Source: Odontesthes bonariensis (lineage: Eukaryota; Chordata; Actinopteri; Atheriniformes; Atherinopsidae). From it: 64,000 nt of DNA. A program made the translations under genes and the position numbers. The stretch spans positions 21,672,248 to 21,736,247 of the forward strand of contig NC_134519.1 in the NCBI RefSeq assembly GCF_027942865.1, read 5' to 3'. The notes under the pieces were generated by a model. The model saw nothing but the letters and a program-made list of their open reading frames with translations, was not told the origin of the DNA and ran no database searches. Position 1 is the first letter of the stretch; each line of letters begins with the position of its first letter. Positions 38,209 to 51,000 of this stretch are shown here, piece by piece.

Positions 38209-38720
38209 GACACCTCCTTTTTCCGCGACGAAGCCTCCTCTCTCTCTCTCCCACCCGCTGACCAACCCCGATGTTTTCAAACCGAGCAGGTTGGGAAAGC
38301 TGTCCTCTCGGTCGGATAGTCGTCGAATCCTCCTCGCCTGCTCTGGAAGGCCCGCGGAGTGCAGATCCGAGGAGAGTCGCCGCTCCTGGACATTAGCGGG
38401 GCGAGTTAAAGCGCATTTTGATCGCACTGTATTGTGCAACGGTGCGGGGAAGCGTGATCGCTCCTCTGCTCTTGCATGGCGTTTCCTGCCCACATCCTCA
38501 GCGCGTCAAAAGCTGAGGCTCAGTTCCGTTTTCTTAAAGGAGCCGTCACCCGAAAGCCCCAGCCATGGCAATCTAATCACATGACCAAACACACGCGCTA
38601 TGGAGTCTGTGGCCTGATGTCCACGACCTCTGCCAGCACATACACGTTCACGTCACGGTCACTGCTCTCAGCAAGAGGCGCTCCAGCCGCGCGCTTTACT
38701 CGTAATTATATCCACAAACG
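38000..38720 (-). promoter_or_regulatory. rap2b: CpG-rich 5' region of rap2b
   Basis: CpG dinucleotides are much denser here than in the flanks. The patch covers the 5' half of the rap2b CDS and the region upstream of it, and is the likely promoter and 5' UTR. It includes a 26-A run on the plus strand (38178-38203), a poly-U tract in transcript sense, directly upstream of the start codon. No TATA box is obvious. The transcription start cannot be fixed. Confidence 0.6.
38178..38203. repeat. A26 homopolymer (T26 in rap2b sense)
   Basis: 26 consecutive A on the plus strand, 22 nt upstream of the rap2b ATG. Confidence 0.95.
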
Positions 38721-38724
38721 CGTC

Positions 38725-41175
38725 TGCTAATGAGGTCAGTATTTCAGTCAATAATCAATTTGCCTGTGTCAACTTACTCCATATATGGACAGAATGATCA
38801 ACTATGTTTTTTTTAAATGGCCAAATGAGAGTTTAACTAATTAGTATTCAAGTATACAGCGATATTAAGCCCTTTAGACTATTACTCCACTTCAGGGGCC
38901 TCATTCCTGTTGTGATATTCTGATCAGATGACAGTTTCCTCACTTCGTAATGTGATTAAGAAATGATAGTTGACAGGAACAGTTGCTGATCCAGTTTGGG
39001 TCTGAAAAATCAAATAAAAAGATCCCCGTTTCACTTCAAATAGATGCCTGACTCTGCTGTGTTGGTCCAGTGTTCTCCAAACCTGCACAAACACGAGCTG
39101 TTCATAGAAGAGTTGTAGGGGGGCTGGTGCATCTTCACCTCAAAGTTAATCTTCAGATGTTTGTAAATGCACATCTAAACGAGCCTGAAACAAGTCATGG
39201 GGATTCTATCTGTTTAGAACAGAACTTTAATGGCCCGCCTCTGCAGTTAAGCACACATTTGCATGCCAAATGGCACAAGAGGAAGGGCAAATCCAACCTA
39301 ACATAGAACTGAAAGTTACGGCAAACACGATTAACAGGCAGGAATATGTGTTAAAGGGCGTTTATATGCACTGAATATGATGGGTTCCAAAGCATTTGCT
39401 TTATTTTTTAACTGTAAAAGATGGAAAATGCAGATATTGGAGAGGTTTTCTCTTCAAGAATTTCTGTCTTCTCAGAGAAGCTCTTACTAGTCTAGATTTT
39501 AAAAATGGATGAAATGATGCTAAAGTTTAACTCTAGTTCATATATTTTATTTTTCTGTCAAGGCATGGACCTCACAAAAGCATAAATAGACTTGTTCAGT
39601 CAGGATCTCTTCAATGAGGAGCTGTAATTTCAGAATTGCTCTGGAGGTTATCTCCCTCTCTCCTGGGTAAACTAGACAGTGATCAGACAGTTTTGATGTC
39701 AGAAACAAGAGCGAGATTTCCCCCAAAAGAAGTAGGCAAAAGAGAAATACAGCCATGTGTCCTCAAGTCATAAAAAAGGTAGTATGTGAGGCTGTATGGG
39801 CTTAACAGCATTATTAGGTGTGACCGAGAAAAAGCACACAATCTCATAAAATTTGCACAAGCACAGTATAACCTTCTGCCTCTGTCATAAATCAGTCTTC
39901 ATGGACCTGCTCCAGAATCTTTGTCTTGATGGCCCTGGAACCTCAGGCTGAATACAGTTGCTCACGAGCTTTAACGTCAGACATAATACAGACCACGTTA
40001 TCCTAGATGATTAGTTTCATGCTACAATTGGCTCGGGGAAATGTTGACCTGCATATCAACCCAACCCCCCCACAGTGAGTCTATGTTTGACCCACACACC
40101 AAGAACACACAGAAGCAGTGACCACATAACTGTTGCATGAGCAAATCAAATATTGTTTTATTCAGATTTTTTATTTTTTTTTCATCCTTACAGCAAGAGT
40201 CAATAATGGCAACAATAAAATTTGCGGAAACAAATCTGAAGACAGAATAGTACATTGTTGTGTGGCAACTGTTAGCAAATACATAACTGGTTGGTGCTCT
40301 TACGTGTAAAAAGCAGTCAAAGCGTACATGTGCGCCCAGCAGGGAAGAGAAACCTTGGTTGCAGCCAGAAGGCTGAAGGTTTGATTTGGAGTAAATGGTG
40401 CTTTGGTTCTGTAGCAACTATGTGAAGCAGCCTCAAGTCAGAAACATGTTGACATTGACTGTTACATTCATTTTAAAGACTAATTTTTCCAAATACGCTT
40501 GTGGTGGGATGAGCCTTCGCCTGCTGAGTGCACAGCTATGAAAGCAAGAACAATTGCTCGTGAGTCAGTGTCGACTGTAATTTTCTCTCTAATGAGAACA
40601 TATCTGGGGTGGATGAGTGCTAATATGTTATTCTTTAAATAACATGTTTGCTTAGAAACACAAGAGTAAGATAACTTGTTTTTAAAGTATTATTTCTCCC
40701 CACTGTGGATGTTATCTACGATATGTATAGTTTGAATAAAACAAAACAGAATTGTGTATTCTGTAGTCTGAAGGTGTTACCTTTCCTTACACATCTATGC
40801 AGTTTCTTTTGTCTACATGGTTGTACTTTTACATGCAGTCAAATCAAACTATAATAGAAGATATATTTTTCATAGATTTATGGATCAACTGTACCATGGG
40901 AGCAGCAATACTGCGTGACCAAGTCCAACAAATGATAAATGGACATTATTGGACGCCGTCCTATGAGAGATGTGGGTTTAGCATGACGTGGGGATATCTA
41001 TTCCCCTGCAACATTCCCTGGCATTACGAGCCACCGATAAAATAAGACAAAAAGCGCATAGCTTTCTCTGAACGCATTGGCCAATAAACTAGTGCCCTTC
41101 TTTGCAAGCAAATTTTAGCTGGTCTTCTAATTTAAGAATTTTAAATTAATCTAACAAAATTCCTTATAATTATAG
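38725..41175. other. intergenic region between rap2b and mbnl1
   Basis: No supportable gene. In particular there is no 7TM receptor frame, although P2RY1 lies in this interval in human. An 82-codon open frame at 40797-41045 is not recognisable. Several TTTATT motifs (near 39.38, 39.55, 40.16 and 40.17 kb) could be distal poly(A) signals of mbnl1. Confidence 0.5.
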
Positions 41176-41179
41176 ATCT

Positions 41180-41185
41180 TTTTTT
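41180..41185 (-). terminator. mbnl1: candidate mbnl1 poly(A) signal
   Basis: AATAAA in minus sense, about 2.6 kb after the mbnl1 stop. It is the first canonical hexamer I found downstream of the stop; an ATTAAA variant sits near 43106-43111 and more distal AATAAA near 40.16 kb. Confidence 0.35.
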
Positions 41186-43784
41186 CTTTTTTATTCAAAA
41201 TAATATCTCAATATGATACACATTTTTTTCTCTGTTCATTTGACTATATACAGAAGTGCAAAAAGTCAACCTTCGTCCCCAAGGTTAGAACTCACTATCT
41301 GCAGCATTTCGGACTTCTCCACAGCGGAAAAGTCTTTACTTTCTCACTCCAAAATCTCCCCAAACATCAACATCAGTCTCACACTGCTCGTTTTGGCCTG
41401 ACATTCAGGGCAAACTTAAGAAATATTCCAACAAAACTACATATCTCATTGAAATGGATACAGTAGAAAATAATTTTTACTCTAAAACATGGACAGTCTA
41501 TATTTCATCATAATATTTTCAAACATGACTTTGACATGTTATCAGGAGAATTTAAGTCGGTTAAAACTTTTTTTTTTTTTTTCCTCTACTCGGAGATGAA
41601 TTAGTCTCATTCCTCGTATCAAAAAGTTTTCTCGTGAATGAAATGAACTGACAATGTAACATAAACTGAGAAAGACATCCAGCTATATGAATGAAGTGAA
41701 TATTTAACACATTATCCTGTATATGGTTTAAAAAAGTTATGAATGTCATACTACCTTAAGATCTACAACAACTATATCAATGTTGTCAAGTAATAATATA
41801 GTAAGGCCAAAAAAGAAAAACCTAAAACTACATACCTCAAATAGATTCAAATCCTTAAGTAGTACATAACACATAAGTTCAATGAAATTTAAGAGAGTAA
41901 TTGTTTCTTTTACACAGAGAAAGAAGGAAAAAAAAAACATAAGCAGTATGTGAGAACTATAAAACATCATTGGTGTTCTTATCCTGCATGGTGATTGAAA
42001 ATACATTTGATTGGGTACAAACCCATTAATTGTAATCTAAGGCTTTGTTAGGTACATAACAATCGGTAAAGACACAAGACACACTTCTGTGAAAACGTAA
42101 AAGGGAACTAATCCTAAAACACACACACAGATGAATCAAATACGATGAAAAATGTTTCCTTAATTGTTTAAGCTTCTTCAGAGATGTCTCCATAACCTAC
42201 TGAGAAATAAAACGGAGAGAAAAACTGTGCTTTGGTTTCTAGATCTATAAGTTGATGGAAAACCTTCCATGTTTTGCTCGAAGCACAAGTCAAACGTCTG
42301 GCTTGTGTTTCAGCAAAAAATGAATTGGCTCGAGACGGGATGAGCAAATAAAATGGGGTGACCAGACAATTCAAGTGCACATGTGGTTTAAATGACCTAA
42401 TAGACCTTTGGGTCCGTCGTTTAAAATTACCATCAACACATGGCTCAACGGTGCTTCTTGGAGACACAGTTTTGGAGCTGCTCCTCTTTAGAAGGAGGGA
42501 AACAAGGTAACACAATACCAATTGAAGCTACACCCTCTTCTTTACCAGTCTTTCAAGTCGATTAACAACTCAATCCAGATGAACAAAAACAATAGTCCAC
42601 GAAATGAGGTATGACAAACTTTGTATACCCATTTTTGATTAAAAAAAAAGAAAAAACCTTAAATATCAAACAAATTACTTTGGATAAACCTCACTTCTAA
42701 AATGAATTAATTTGGAAAAAAAAACCCAGAAATAAAAACAAACCAAAACACTCACAATGAAGATTCTGAAAGCAAAAAAACAATACAAAAAGAGCCATAC
42801 AAAACTTTTACCTTCAGTAAACAAATAACACTGCTGAGATAACACTCTGGTTTTAGCTGTATGGCCTCGATGGCACACGACAAGGTGAGAAAAGCTAGCC
42901 TGGCTGTGCTTTCAAGGTACACAGGTATGTTGGTTTACCCAGAACATTCATATGTCCAAGACCCTCATTTCAACATCTAGTTTTACTAGTAGCCATAAAA
43001 ACACAATACTGTACATGCCTAATGCTTTTGGCAAAAAACAAAAGTTGTGTTAAAACTATTGTGCCTTTTTAGATTTCAATTCAAATTCAAGGTGCATGGT
43101 TTCATTTAATTTGTAAACCATAAAGTACGGCTGTCAATTAGAAAATAAAGCAGAACAAAACAACAAAAGGAAAGAAAAATCTTGGTCTTCTAACGTACCA
43201 GCACGTGATGTTGTCTCATGGAACAACAATCGTGACCCTCTGTGCATGCGGTAATGGTGATAATTAGGACAAACTGAGTGCTGTGATTTAATTAGACACA
43301 GAGGTATTGTGTGAATGTTTCCAACTGAACCTGGCACCAAACTATGCTCTTCTTTTGGCTGGACGTTGAATTTGACAGCAAATTCTTCTTGATATGGGTA
43401 TGTGGGAAGATGGCACAGATCATACGTTGTACCCTTGGTGTTTACACTTGTGACGAGACCATCGTTGTGGACCGGGTATTAGATGATAGACCCTCCTTGT
43501 CCCATTGCTTGACATTCTGAAGGTTATGTACATAAAGGCTGAACTCTTTTGGCTTGGACGGTGCCAGCACACATTCATTTGATCTGTAAGAGATGATGGA
43601 TTTCACTTGAGTAAAGCTGATGTCAAAATCTTGGGACTGAAGGGAAAATACAACTGGTCCTCTATGAGCATGGAAAGAAAAATCCTGAACCGGAACTAAC
43701 ATGAGTCACACAGAAAACTCGAATCTTAAAATGAATAGAGCAAATAAAAGGATTGAAATAGGAACTCACTGTTCTTGAAAGGAA
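41186..43784 (-). other. mbnl1: probable mbnl1 3' UTR
   Basis: About 2.6 kb of AT-rich sequence without a gene, immediately after the mbnl1 stop codon. Long 3' UTRs are usual for MBNL genes. The extent is inferred from the candidate poly(A) signal. Confidence 0.45.
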
Positions 43785-43841
43785 CTACATTTGAGTCAAG
43801 TACTTGTGACTACTCAGATGATCTGCAGATATTATTGGAAT
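43785..43841 (-). CDS. mbnl1: mbnl1 last coding exon
   Basis: 57 nt encoding [18 protein letters not shown] and TAG; mammalian MBNL1 ends IPIISAEHLTSHKYVTQM. The acceptor is TTCCCAG. It joins in phase 0 to the 92-nt exon. This C terminus is MBNL1-specific among the paralogs. Confidence 0.94.
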   Translation of the reverse strand: MPIISADHLSSHKYLTQM

Positions 43842-44946
43842 CTGGGAATAGAAAACACAGATTAGATAAAACATGCTAAACTGAAGACAAACAAAGTGGA
43901 CGTTGACCTAAAAAAAAAAAAAAAAACACGGATCCGCACATTTTAAGCATTTTTTTTAACGTTAAGATGAGTTCATTGCTGAAAAGGCATAACGATGAGA
44001 GGATGGGGGAAAAAAACTGGGCTACAGTCGAGGCAAAGTTAATTCAGGCGTGTAGTTTGTATGACAGACATTAGAATCAACACACACTTGTGGGTAGCAG
44101 GGAGGGGAAGAGGACGCTTTTAAAGGAAGGGAGAGACGAGGGGGAAGGGAAACTATCAGTTAGTTGGCTTCCCCCATGCAAATTTAAGTCCTCCATGTTG
44201 TTGACCTGCACACCTCAATAAAGTAAAGTAAACTGGTTCAGGTTGAGGAATAGTAACATGATGGTTCTTTCAATCGTTTCACTAACAATTTGAAATTGTG
44301 CAGTACCTGGCTGCAATATCTTCAACAGAACTCAAATGAAAACGTAGCAAATCTTCTTTAAGACTATTTTTTTTTTTTTTAAACTTTAACAACGAGTATG
44401 TCCAGCTTTTACACACAAAGAACATGATAGAGATTTGCTTTGCGTGCTGGAAGCAGCTGCAAAAAAAAAGAAGAAAGAAAAAAAAGTAAGCCAAGCACCA
44501 AAGGGCACAGATAGCGACTATTGCTCAAGCTGTGCAAATGGCTCAAAAAAATGTTTTGTTTTGTTTTTTTAAAAAGAAAAAAAACTACCTCATACATACC
44601 AATTGCATGTATTCGTTGGTAGTCAACTTTGATAAGGAAGAGTCCTCAAAATGGGAAAGGACAAAAATCGAGGTTACAATGAGGACACACATTAAATGAA
44701 ATACAGTAGCTTCTTCTGAAAGACAAATAGATAATCTAAGTATTGTAATTATAGTTTAATGGGATGCATGTGTATGATGTAAAACTTGTCACAGTATAAT
44801 GAAAGCATACAAAACTGCATGTTGGACTCTCGTGTAGGCCAACAAGAAGGAGTACCGCTTTTTACCCAACCCACCCCTTATAAGACACAAGCATTCCAAG
44901 TCTGTCAATGTGCACTGAAAGACAGAAATGAGGGAGAGACAGAAAA

Positions 44947-45031
<85 letters not shown>

Positions 45032-48000
45032 GGTGGTAGAGGTGCAAACCTGATTGGTGGAGGCAGATGCGAAGGGAACGCTTGTGGCAGATGTGTTGGC
45101 TGCAGACACAGTGGCTGGACTACCACCGTGCATCATGGGAACTTTTTCGGAGGGAAAATCATGAAAGCATAAATACACTGGGAAGCACTGGGGCCACTTA
45201 CACACCAGGCAAATGAGGGAGGGAGAAGGAAAGAGGTAGCCAGAGAGGGATTCGATTTTAACTGGTGCACCTTCTTCTCTCTGCCAAGGCTGACAAGAGT
45301 CTTGTGTTTTGAAAACTTCCCGTTATGCAGAGTAGTTGTAAAAACAGGGACTTGCTTGCATATTTGTGAGTATTTATAGAAATCGGACCAGTAGGGCTTT
45401 ACTTCCCTGATGAATGCCAGATGCCAACTAAAACCTGGTTCTACAAAGGGCTCTACAAAAATGATGCCTGTGCTGTAACACTATTCTAAAGAATACAGAA
45501 TTTATGGCAGAGGAGATGAAGGTGAAAGTTATAATCAAATTTCCTAAATTTTCTCTATTATTTAGAGGGGTCTCGATAGGTTTTGAGGTTAGACCAGCCA
45601 AAAGCCAAGTTTGGATCAAGCATGAGACTGAGTGTTCAAGCAATACACAGTAAGTATACACATGGAGAGACTAACAAATCAGTTAAACTGATAATATGAA
45701 CAACATTAGCTTTTTATCAACAACATTTAAATTGCGTAATATTCATCTGTCCAATTGTGGACTCTAGCTTTTGCTTCAATTCACAAAATATATCATTACA
45801 GAGGTAAACTAGTGACTCTCAGGTCACCAAAATCACAAATCAAATAAATATACAACACAGACACTGATTTTGGTGACCATTGACTCAGACATGACTTTAC
45901 AAATATCTGAAGAAGGAGAGCTGGAACCTACCAAGGCTGGCTGCAGGTGTCATGCACAATATTGAGCCTGCCCATCATGCAGTGCAACAGGAAGTGGATT
46001 GGATAGGGAAGAGAAATCAAAACAGCCCATCACAAGGATCGTTAGAGTGAAGGGAGAGATATTGTGGGAAGAAAAAGGTTAATATTTCTTGGACACAAAC
46101 ATCAGTGATTGGAGAAGGCGAAGTAGTGAACTCATCATAAAGCAGTGCGTTGAGTCGGAATTTAGACTTTCCTCGGTAGTGTAATCATATGAATATGTAA
46201 TTCACCATGAGTGACGGGTTTATGAATCTAATTATTAGATTAGATTACTAGTATTAAACAATAAACAAACTCTACAAGGAAGAGGAAGAGTAGATGTTTG
46301 CAGAGACCAGACTTTTGAGCCTACTGTTTGTCACCAAATATCATCACTGAAGCAATTAAGCCCCATTCATCCAAGCCCAAGCCAAAGCCCCAGAACCATG
46401 AGTGATCATACCATGGACAGTTCAATCTAACAACCTTCTATACCTCTGTTCTGCAGTCTTATCTCTGTTAACAAAATTACACCATAGCTTCTACTTGGAG
46501 GTACAATTAACTAAGTTGAGTTGCATGAAAGCAGTTAGTAGATAGAAAGACATTCTAACCACTATGCCAAACAAAGCATAAAGCACATTTTTTTTAAGGA
46601 TTACGTTAAATACACATGTATACACGTGAAAAACATACATCTATAATCCTTACTGCCCTGGAGTGTATGTTATTATTAACCTAGATCTGAAATTTGCAAC
46701 CAAACTGCTGTGTATTGAAATCTACCACTCTGCCAAACCCCAGCCAAGCAGGAGTCGGGTTAGACTGATCCAGCCATCCACTGCGTGGTAAGAGCACTCG
46801 TGGTGGTTGCTTTGGGAGCCATACCTGATGGGAGGAAAGCAGCCTGCTGCTGAAACTGCATGCTGGCCAGGGCCTGTTGATACTGGAGCATGCTGCTGTT
46901 AAACATGGCAGAGGCCCCGTTGGCCTTCTCCAGGGCTGCCCGCTTTGGGAGGGGAGCCATGACACTAGGGGCGATGCCCTGCCCATCCAGATGGAGGGAA
47001 GTAAGTGACAGAGGAAGTAAAAGGCAGAGCAGAGACAGGAAGAAAGACAGAAAGAGGTGCGTGGAATAGAGGGAGAGAGTGTGTTAGAAAGAGGCAAAAA
47101 CGGGAAAGAAAACAAAAAAGGTACATACGTTAGCGGACATCAGAGTAACAGTGTCACAACATCTTTGTGTGTACAGCAGTAACAATATCATATCATCATT
47201 AGCAAGCAAGCAGCAGTCTGATACAAGTACTACACAAGCAGGAGCATGGTGCTTTCTGGAGCTATATGCTAAGAAGCATTCATATATTCATTATGTATGT
47301 TTTTAAACTTTGTACTCTAAGGGCTGACTAAATGCAACATAAGCAAGCATTAACTATTCAAACAATAAGGCTATTAACAAGGTGGAACAAGTAGGAAGCA
47401 CAGAGAAAGGGAGGCTGCACTGCTAGCTCCATGATAAACTGTGTAAGCCATGTTTAAGTGATAGTTCACTCTCAGACAAAGGTCAAAAATGGCCTAAGGC
47501 CAAGAAATGAGAAACTGACTTTCGATATTTACATGATAAACACTCTGTTTGTAGATTTCATCTTGGCATGAGGCCATTCTTGAGGTCTGGATATATATAT
47601 ATATGTATGACAAGATCTGATGTAGAGTGAACTACCATTTTAACTGTGATAACCTTTTACGGTGGGATCACTCCTGTATGAATAGAAAGACTTTTCCTCT
47701 TAGCCCCACCCATATCAATCTGACATGCACTAGCAACACAGACATGCACACATTTGATTGAGCTGCTCCACAACACTAACATTTAGACAAAAGACTGAAG
47801 CCATGCCATCATTACAGAAGCTCTACTTCCCTAGCTCTCACTGACTTTTGTTAAATAGGCTGCAGGTGATGAATTGATTGTGGCTCCTTACTATAAATGC
47901 CATATTGTAATTGTGTTTGAGGTAATTGCAAAAAAAGAAATGAGTTTGTTGCTGGTCACAACTTAAGCGTCAAAAGGCCACAATCATTTCATCACAGGCA

Positions 48001-51000
48001 ACAATGATAGATCAACAGGAGGACAGAAAAGACATTGCACTCAGACACAACTACAAACATAGCTAGGTATCTGGTTAAAACACTGCTCTACAACAAAGCC
48101 ACATGCCAAGCTAAAAGGTGAAAGGTCATAGTACCAGGTCAAAGGTTGCGTCGAGGGGTCGCTTCAGTGATTTGACAGCCGACTGAGTCTTAATTAGCAG
48201 GCAGCGAGCACATGATGGCAATGGGCCAATGGGGTTCAAGCGCATTAACATAAACCAGCAAGCAGAGGTGCATCATGGGGGCAGCAGTGCAGTTTGGGTA
48301 TAGGTGAGAAAAAACAAAACAAATAAAAAAACAAATCATTGGAATGCAATATACAAGGGGATAACAGGACTAAGGCATGCACAGTGTGGACACTAGCTCT
48401 GCTACTCAACAGCTAAATGATCACCGAGAATAAATGATAACTATCACTCTATATTAGTTATTGTCACACTAGAGTGGATGAATACGGCGATGAAAAAATG
48501 ATTCAACTATCCCTCTAAGTGAGTTTCAGCAACTGGGCAGAAAACTACATGTAAGCACAATTCACGGGTTTCTGTTTCACTGTGCAAAATCAAAGTCAGG
48601 TTCACATTACAATGATTCGCCCTCCAGTTTCACTGTGTCAATAAGAGCATGTAGAAAACTCTGCGATCTACAGAGAAGTGTGGCTGCACCACAGTTCACC
48701 AGTGCCATTACTGCAGGACAGGACTGAAAGCACAATGAGTCCTTTTTGATAATGTCAAGAGGAAGAGAAGTTGTAGATAGGAAGCACAGAAACAATGGAG
48801 TCAAAAATAAGGCCAGGCCGCCTGAGAGAGAAAAGGGAGGAACTGGACTGTCTGCTTGTGGTCTGGGATGAAATGAACAAGGAACAAGACATTCAGTTTG
48901 TCAAATTAGGAAGAAAAACACTTGACATGACAATAGTCAGGCTTATAATGTTCTACTGTCTGATCCTTTGTCATGTCATCCACCACTGGGCAGATTTTAC
49001 CCAAACCAGCATGCAGACCTTTTGTTTGACCTGGCAAAAGCAGAACTGAAAATTCAACATAATACCAATATGGAAAGTGAGACAAGTTTGAACATGAATG
49101 TGAGTATGAGACACATAGCACCCTAGCTATTTCAATCTAACATAGCTAGCCCTAATGTCAATTCAAATCTCCTTAAGAAAGTTTCTCAGCCTGTTGTGTG
49201 AGCGTAGATGAGTGGGACCTCACTAATACTGATTGCTCACCATGGCCGCGGCGGCTGTGGCCTGGTTCACCTGATGTTGGGTAGCCTTAATTTTGGCCTG
49301 CAGATGGGCTGGCGGGTGGAAGTACTTGCACTTTTCCCTGGAGCACCGACCCTTGATGTAATCCATGCATACGGTGACGGTGTTGTCATTGGTGTCAATC
49401 ATGGTGCTGTCCGCGGGGTGAGCAAAGCGACAGTCGCCCTCCCCGCGAGCGCAGTTTCCCCTCTGATACTCCCGACATACCTGGAACACGTAAAAGGAGA
49501 ATAATAAGTTCACCTACAACTTCAGGCAACTATAAGAATAGTTTAATTTCTTCATAATTTCCTGCTTTGTAAATTTGTATCTCACAAACTTTAGTATGAC
49601 TTATCAAGCTTTTGCTTAATCATTATGTATTGGAAGTGTACTTACTAAAGTCCATTAGCCATGCAGCCTAATACAAAAATAAAATGCTTTACAGTAGTAA
49701 AATCAACTTCCTTTGCAAAACATTTTAGCCGAGCCTTCATCTATGCAGCTTCCTTCAGTAACAATTGCACAATGCGGACGTCCTGTTTATCTGGTTATGA
49801 AATGCACCCTGAAAGGGCTAAGCAATGCTTAAACCTGTGTACTTTCATATAATTCACATACATAATGTATACAACTGATAATACAACTGAGGTGTTTTGG
49901 AGAGTGAGTCTCAGACAATTCTTAAGTCTGCATAGGAAACAGCAGATGGCAGCACCGTCTTTGGAAAACAAACTGCATCGTGTTAGTTTGTCTGCTTTTC
50001 TCTTTGCCTTAATGAGCCTTATATGGCTGAACCTACAACGGACAAACAACGCTAAGTTTCGCAGGAGTAAGATAATCCCATTCTTTTTTACACTACAGCA
50101 ACAATAAAGTGTAATTCCGGGGAAGCGTTATTTACTGTTCTTCTTGACAGGAAAAAATGTTTTCCTTTGCTGCTGTTTCATCAACACCGGTGCTGTTGAA
50201 CTTGCTGGTGCTTTCTCCACTCAAATGATCATTCAAACAAGTTCAGACTCACGTCTGGAGTGAGTCACATGTTTTATTTTTTGTGTGAAGTGTTATGCTC
50301 AAAAGCACAAACTGTACTGGAACTAGATGAAGCACAACTCAAATTACAAAACAGATCTTTAATTATGGTTGATGTCAGAAGAATGAAAGATCACAATTTG
50401 TGAGCTGTTATCTGAATTTTCTCTTCATTAGGCTTCAGTATGCATTTTCGCCTTTGCTCTTAATGTTGCAGCTCAACCTCCAAAGAGTTTATGCAAGTCC
50501 AATAATGGTTCCATTATTAACTACTTGTTAAAGCTCTTGTCTTTTTAACAAGCTAATTTTCATCTCATTCCACTCTGCTTTTACGAATGGAGCAAGAAGA
50601 AGACTTTATTAGAGTCTGGAACTTTTGGAGCGGAGGCCTTGGTTTATCATCTACACATAGCGCTTTCAATCTGCTGAAAATCAGTATCAGTACTAGTTTG
50701 TCTTTTACCTCAAGTCTGTCTGTTCTTAGCAGTTTCTGGGCTGCCGCAGCAGCAGCGTTAGGTACTTGGTTAACGGCGGGGCTGGAGGCCATGAGGATAG
50801 GGGTGCTGGGCATGATCTCTGGAGGCATCAGGCTTGGTGAAACTGGGCTTAGGTAGGGATTAAAGGCTGCAGCTGCAGCAGCTGCTGCGCTGGCATTGGT
50901 GGCCAGGCCTGGTGTCACCGAGAACATGGGCTGAAGCAGAATAAAATAAAAACAGAGAAATGAAGGCACGGTTAATAAAATGCTTAATGCAAACCACAGT

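Noticed and set aside
38157..38213. Upstream in-frame extension of rap2b with a poly-Phe leader
   Set aside because: The extension would begin at GTG, not ATG, and Rap2 proteins begin MREYK; the ATG at 38156 is the start.
37708..38493. 261-codon minus-strand frame overlapping rap2b
   Set aside because: Shadow frame of the GC-rich rap2b coding sequence and its CpG-rich leader.
40797..41045. Open frame with LWINCTMGAAIL, vaguely like the claudin W-x-x-C region
   Set aside because: The rest does not follow the claudin pattern (no second Cys spacing, no membrane segments), so the resemblance is chance.
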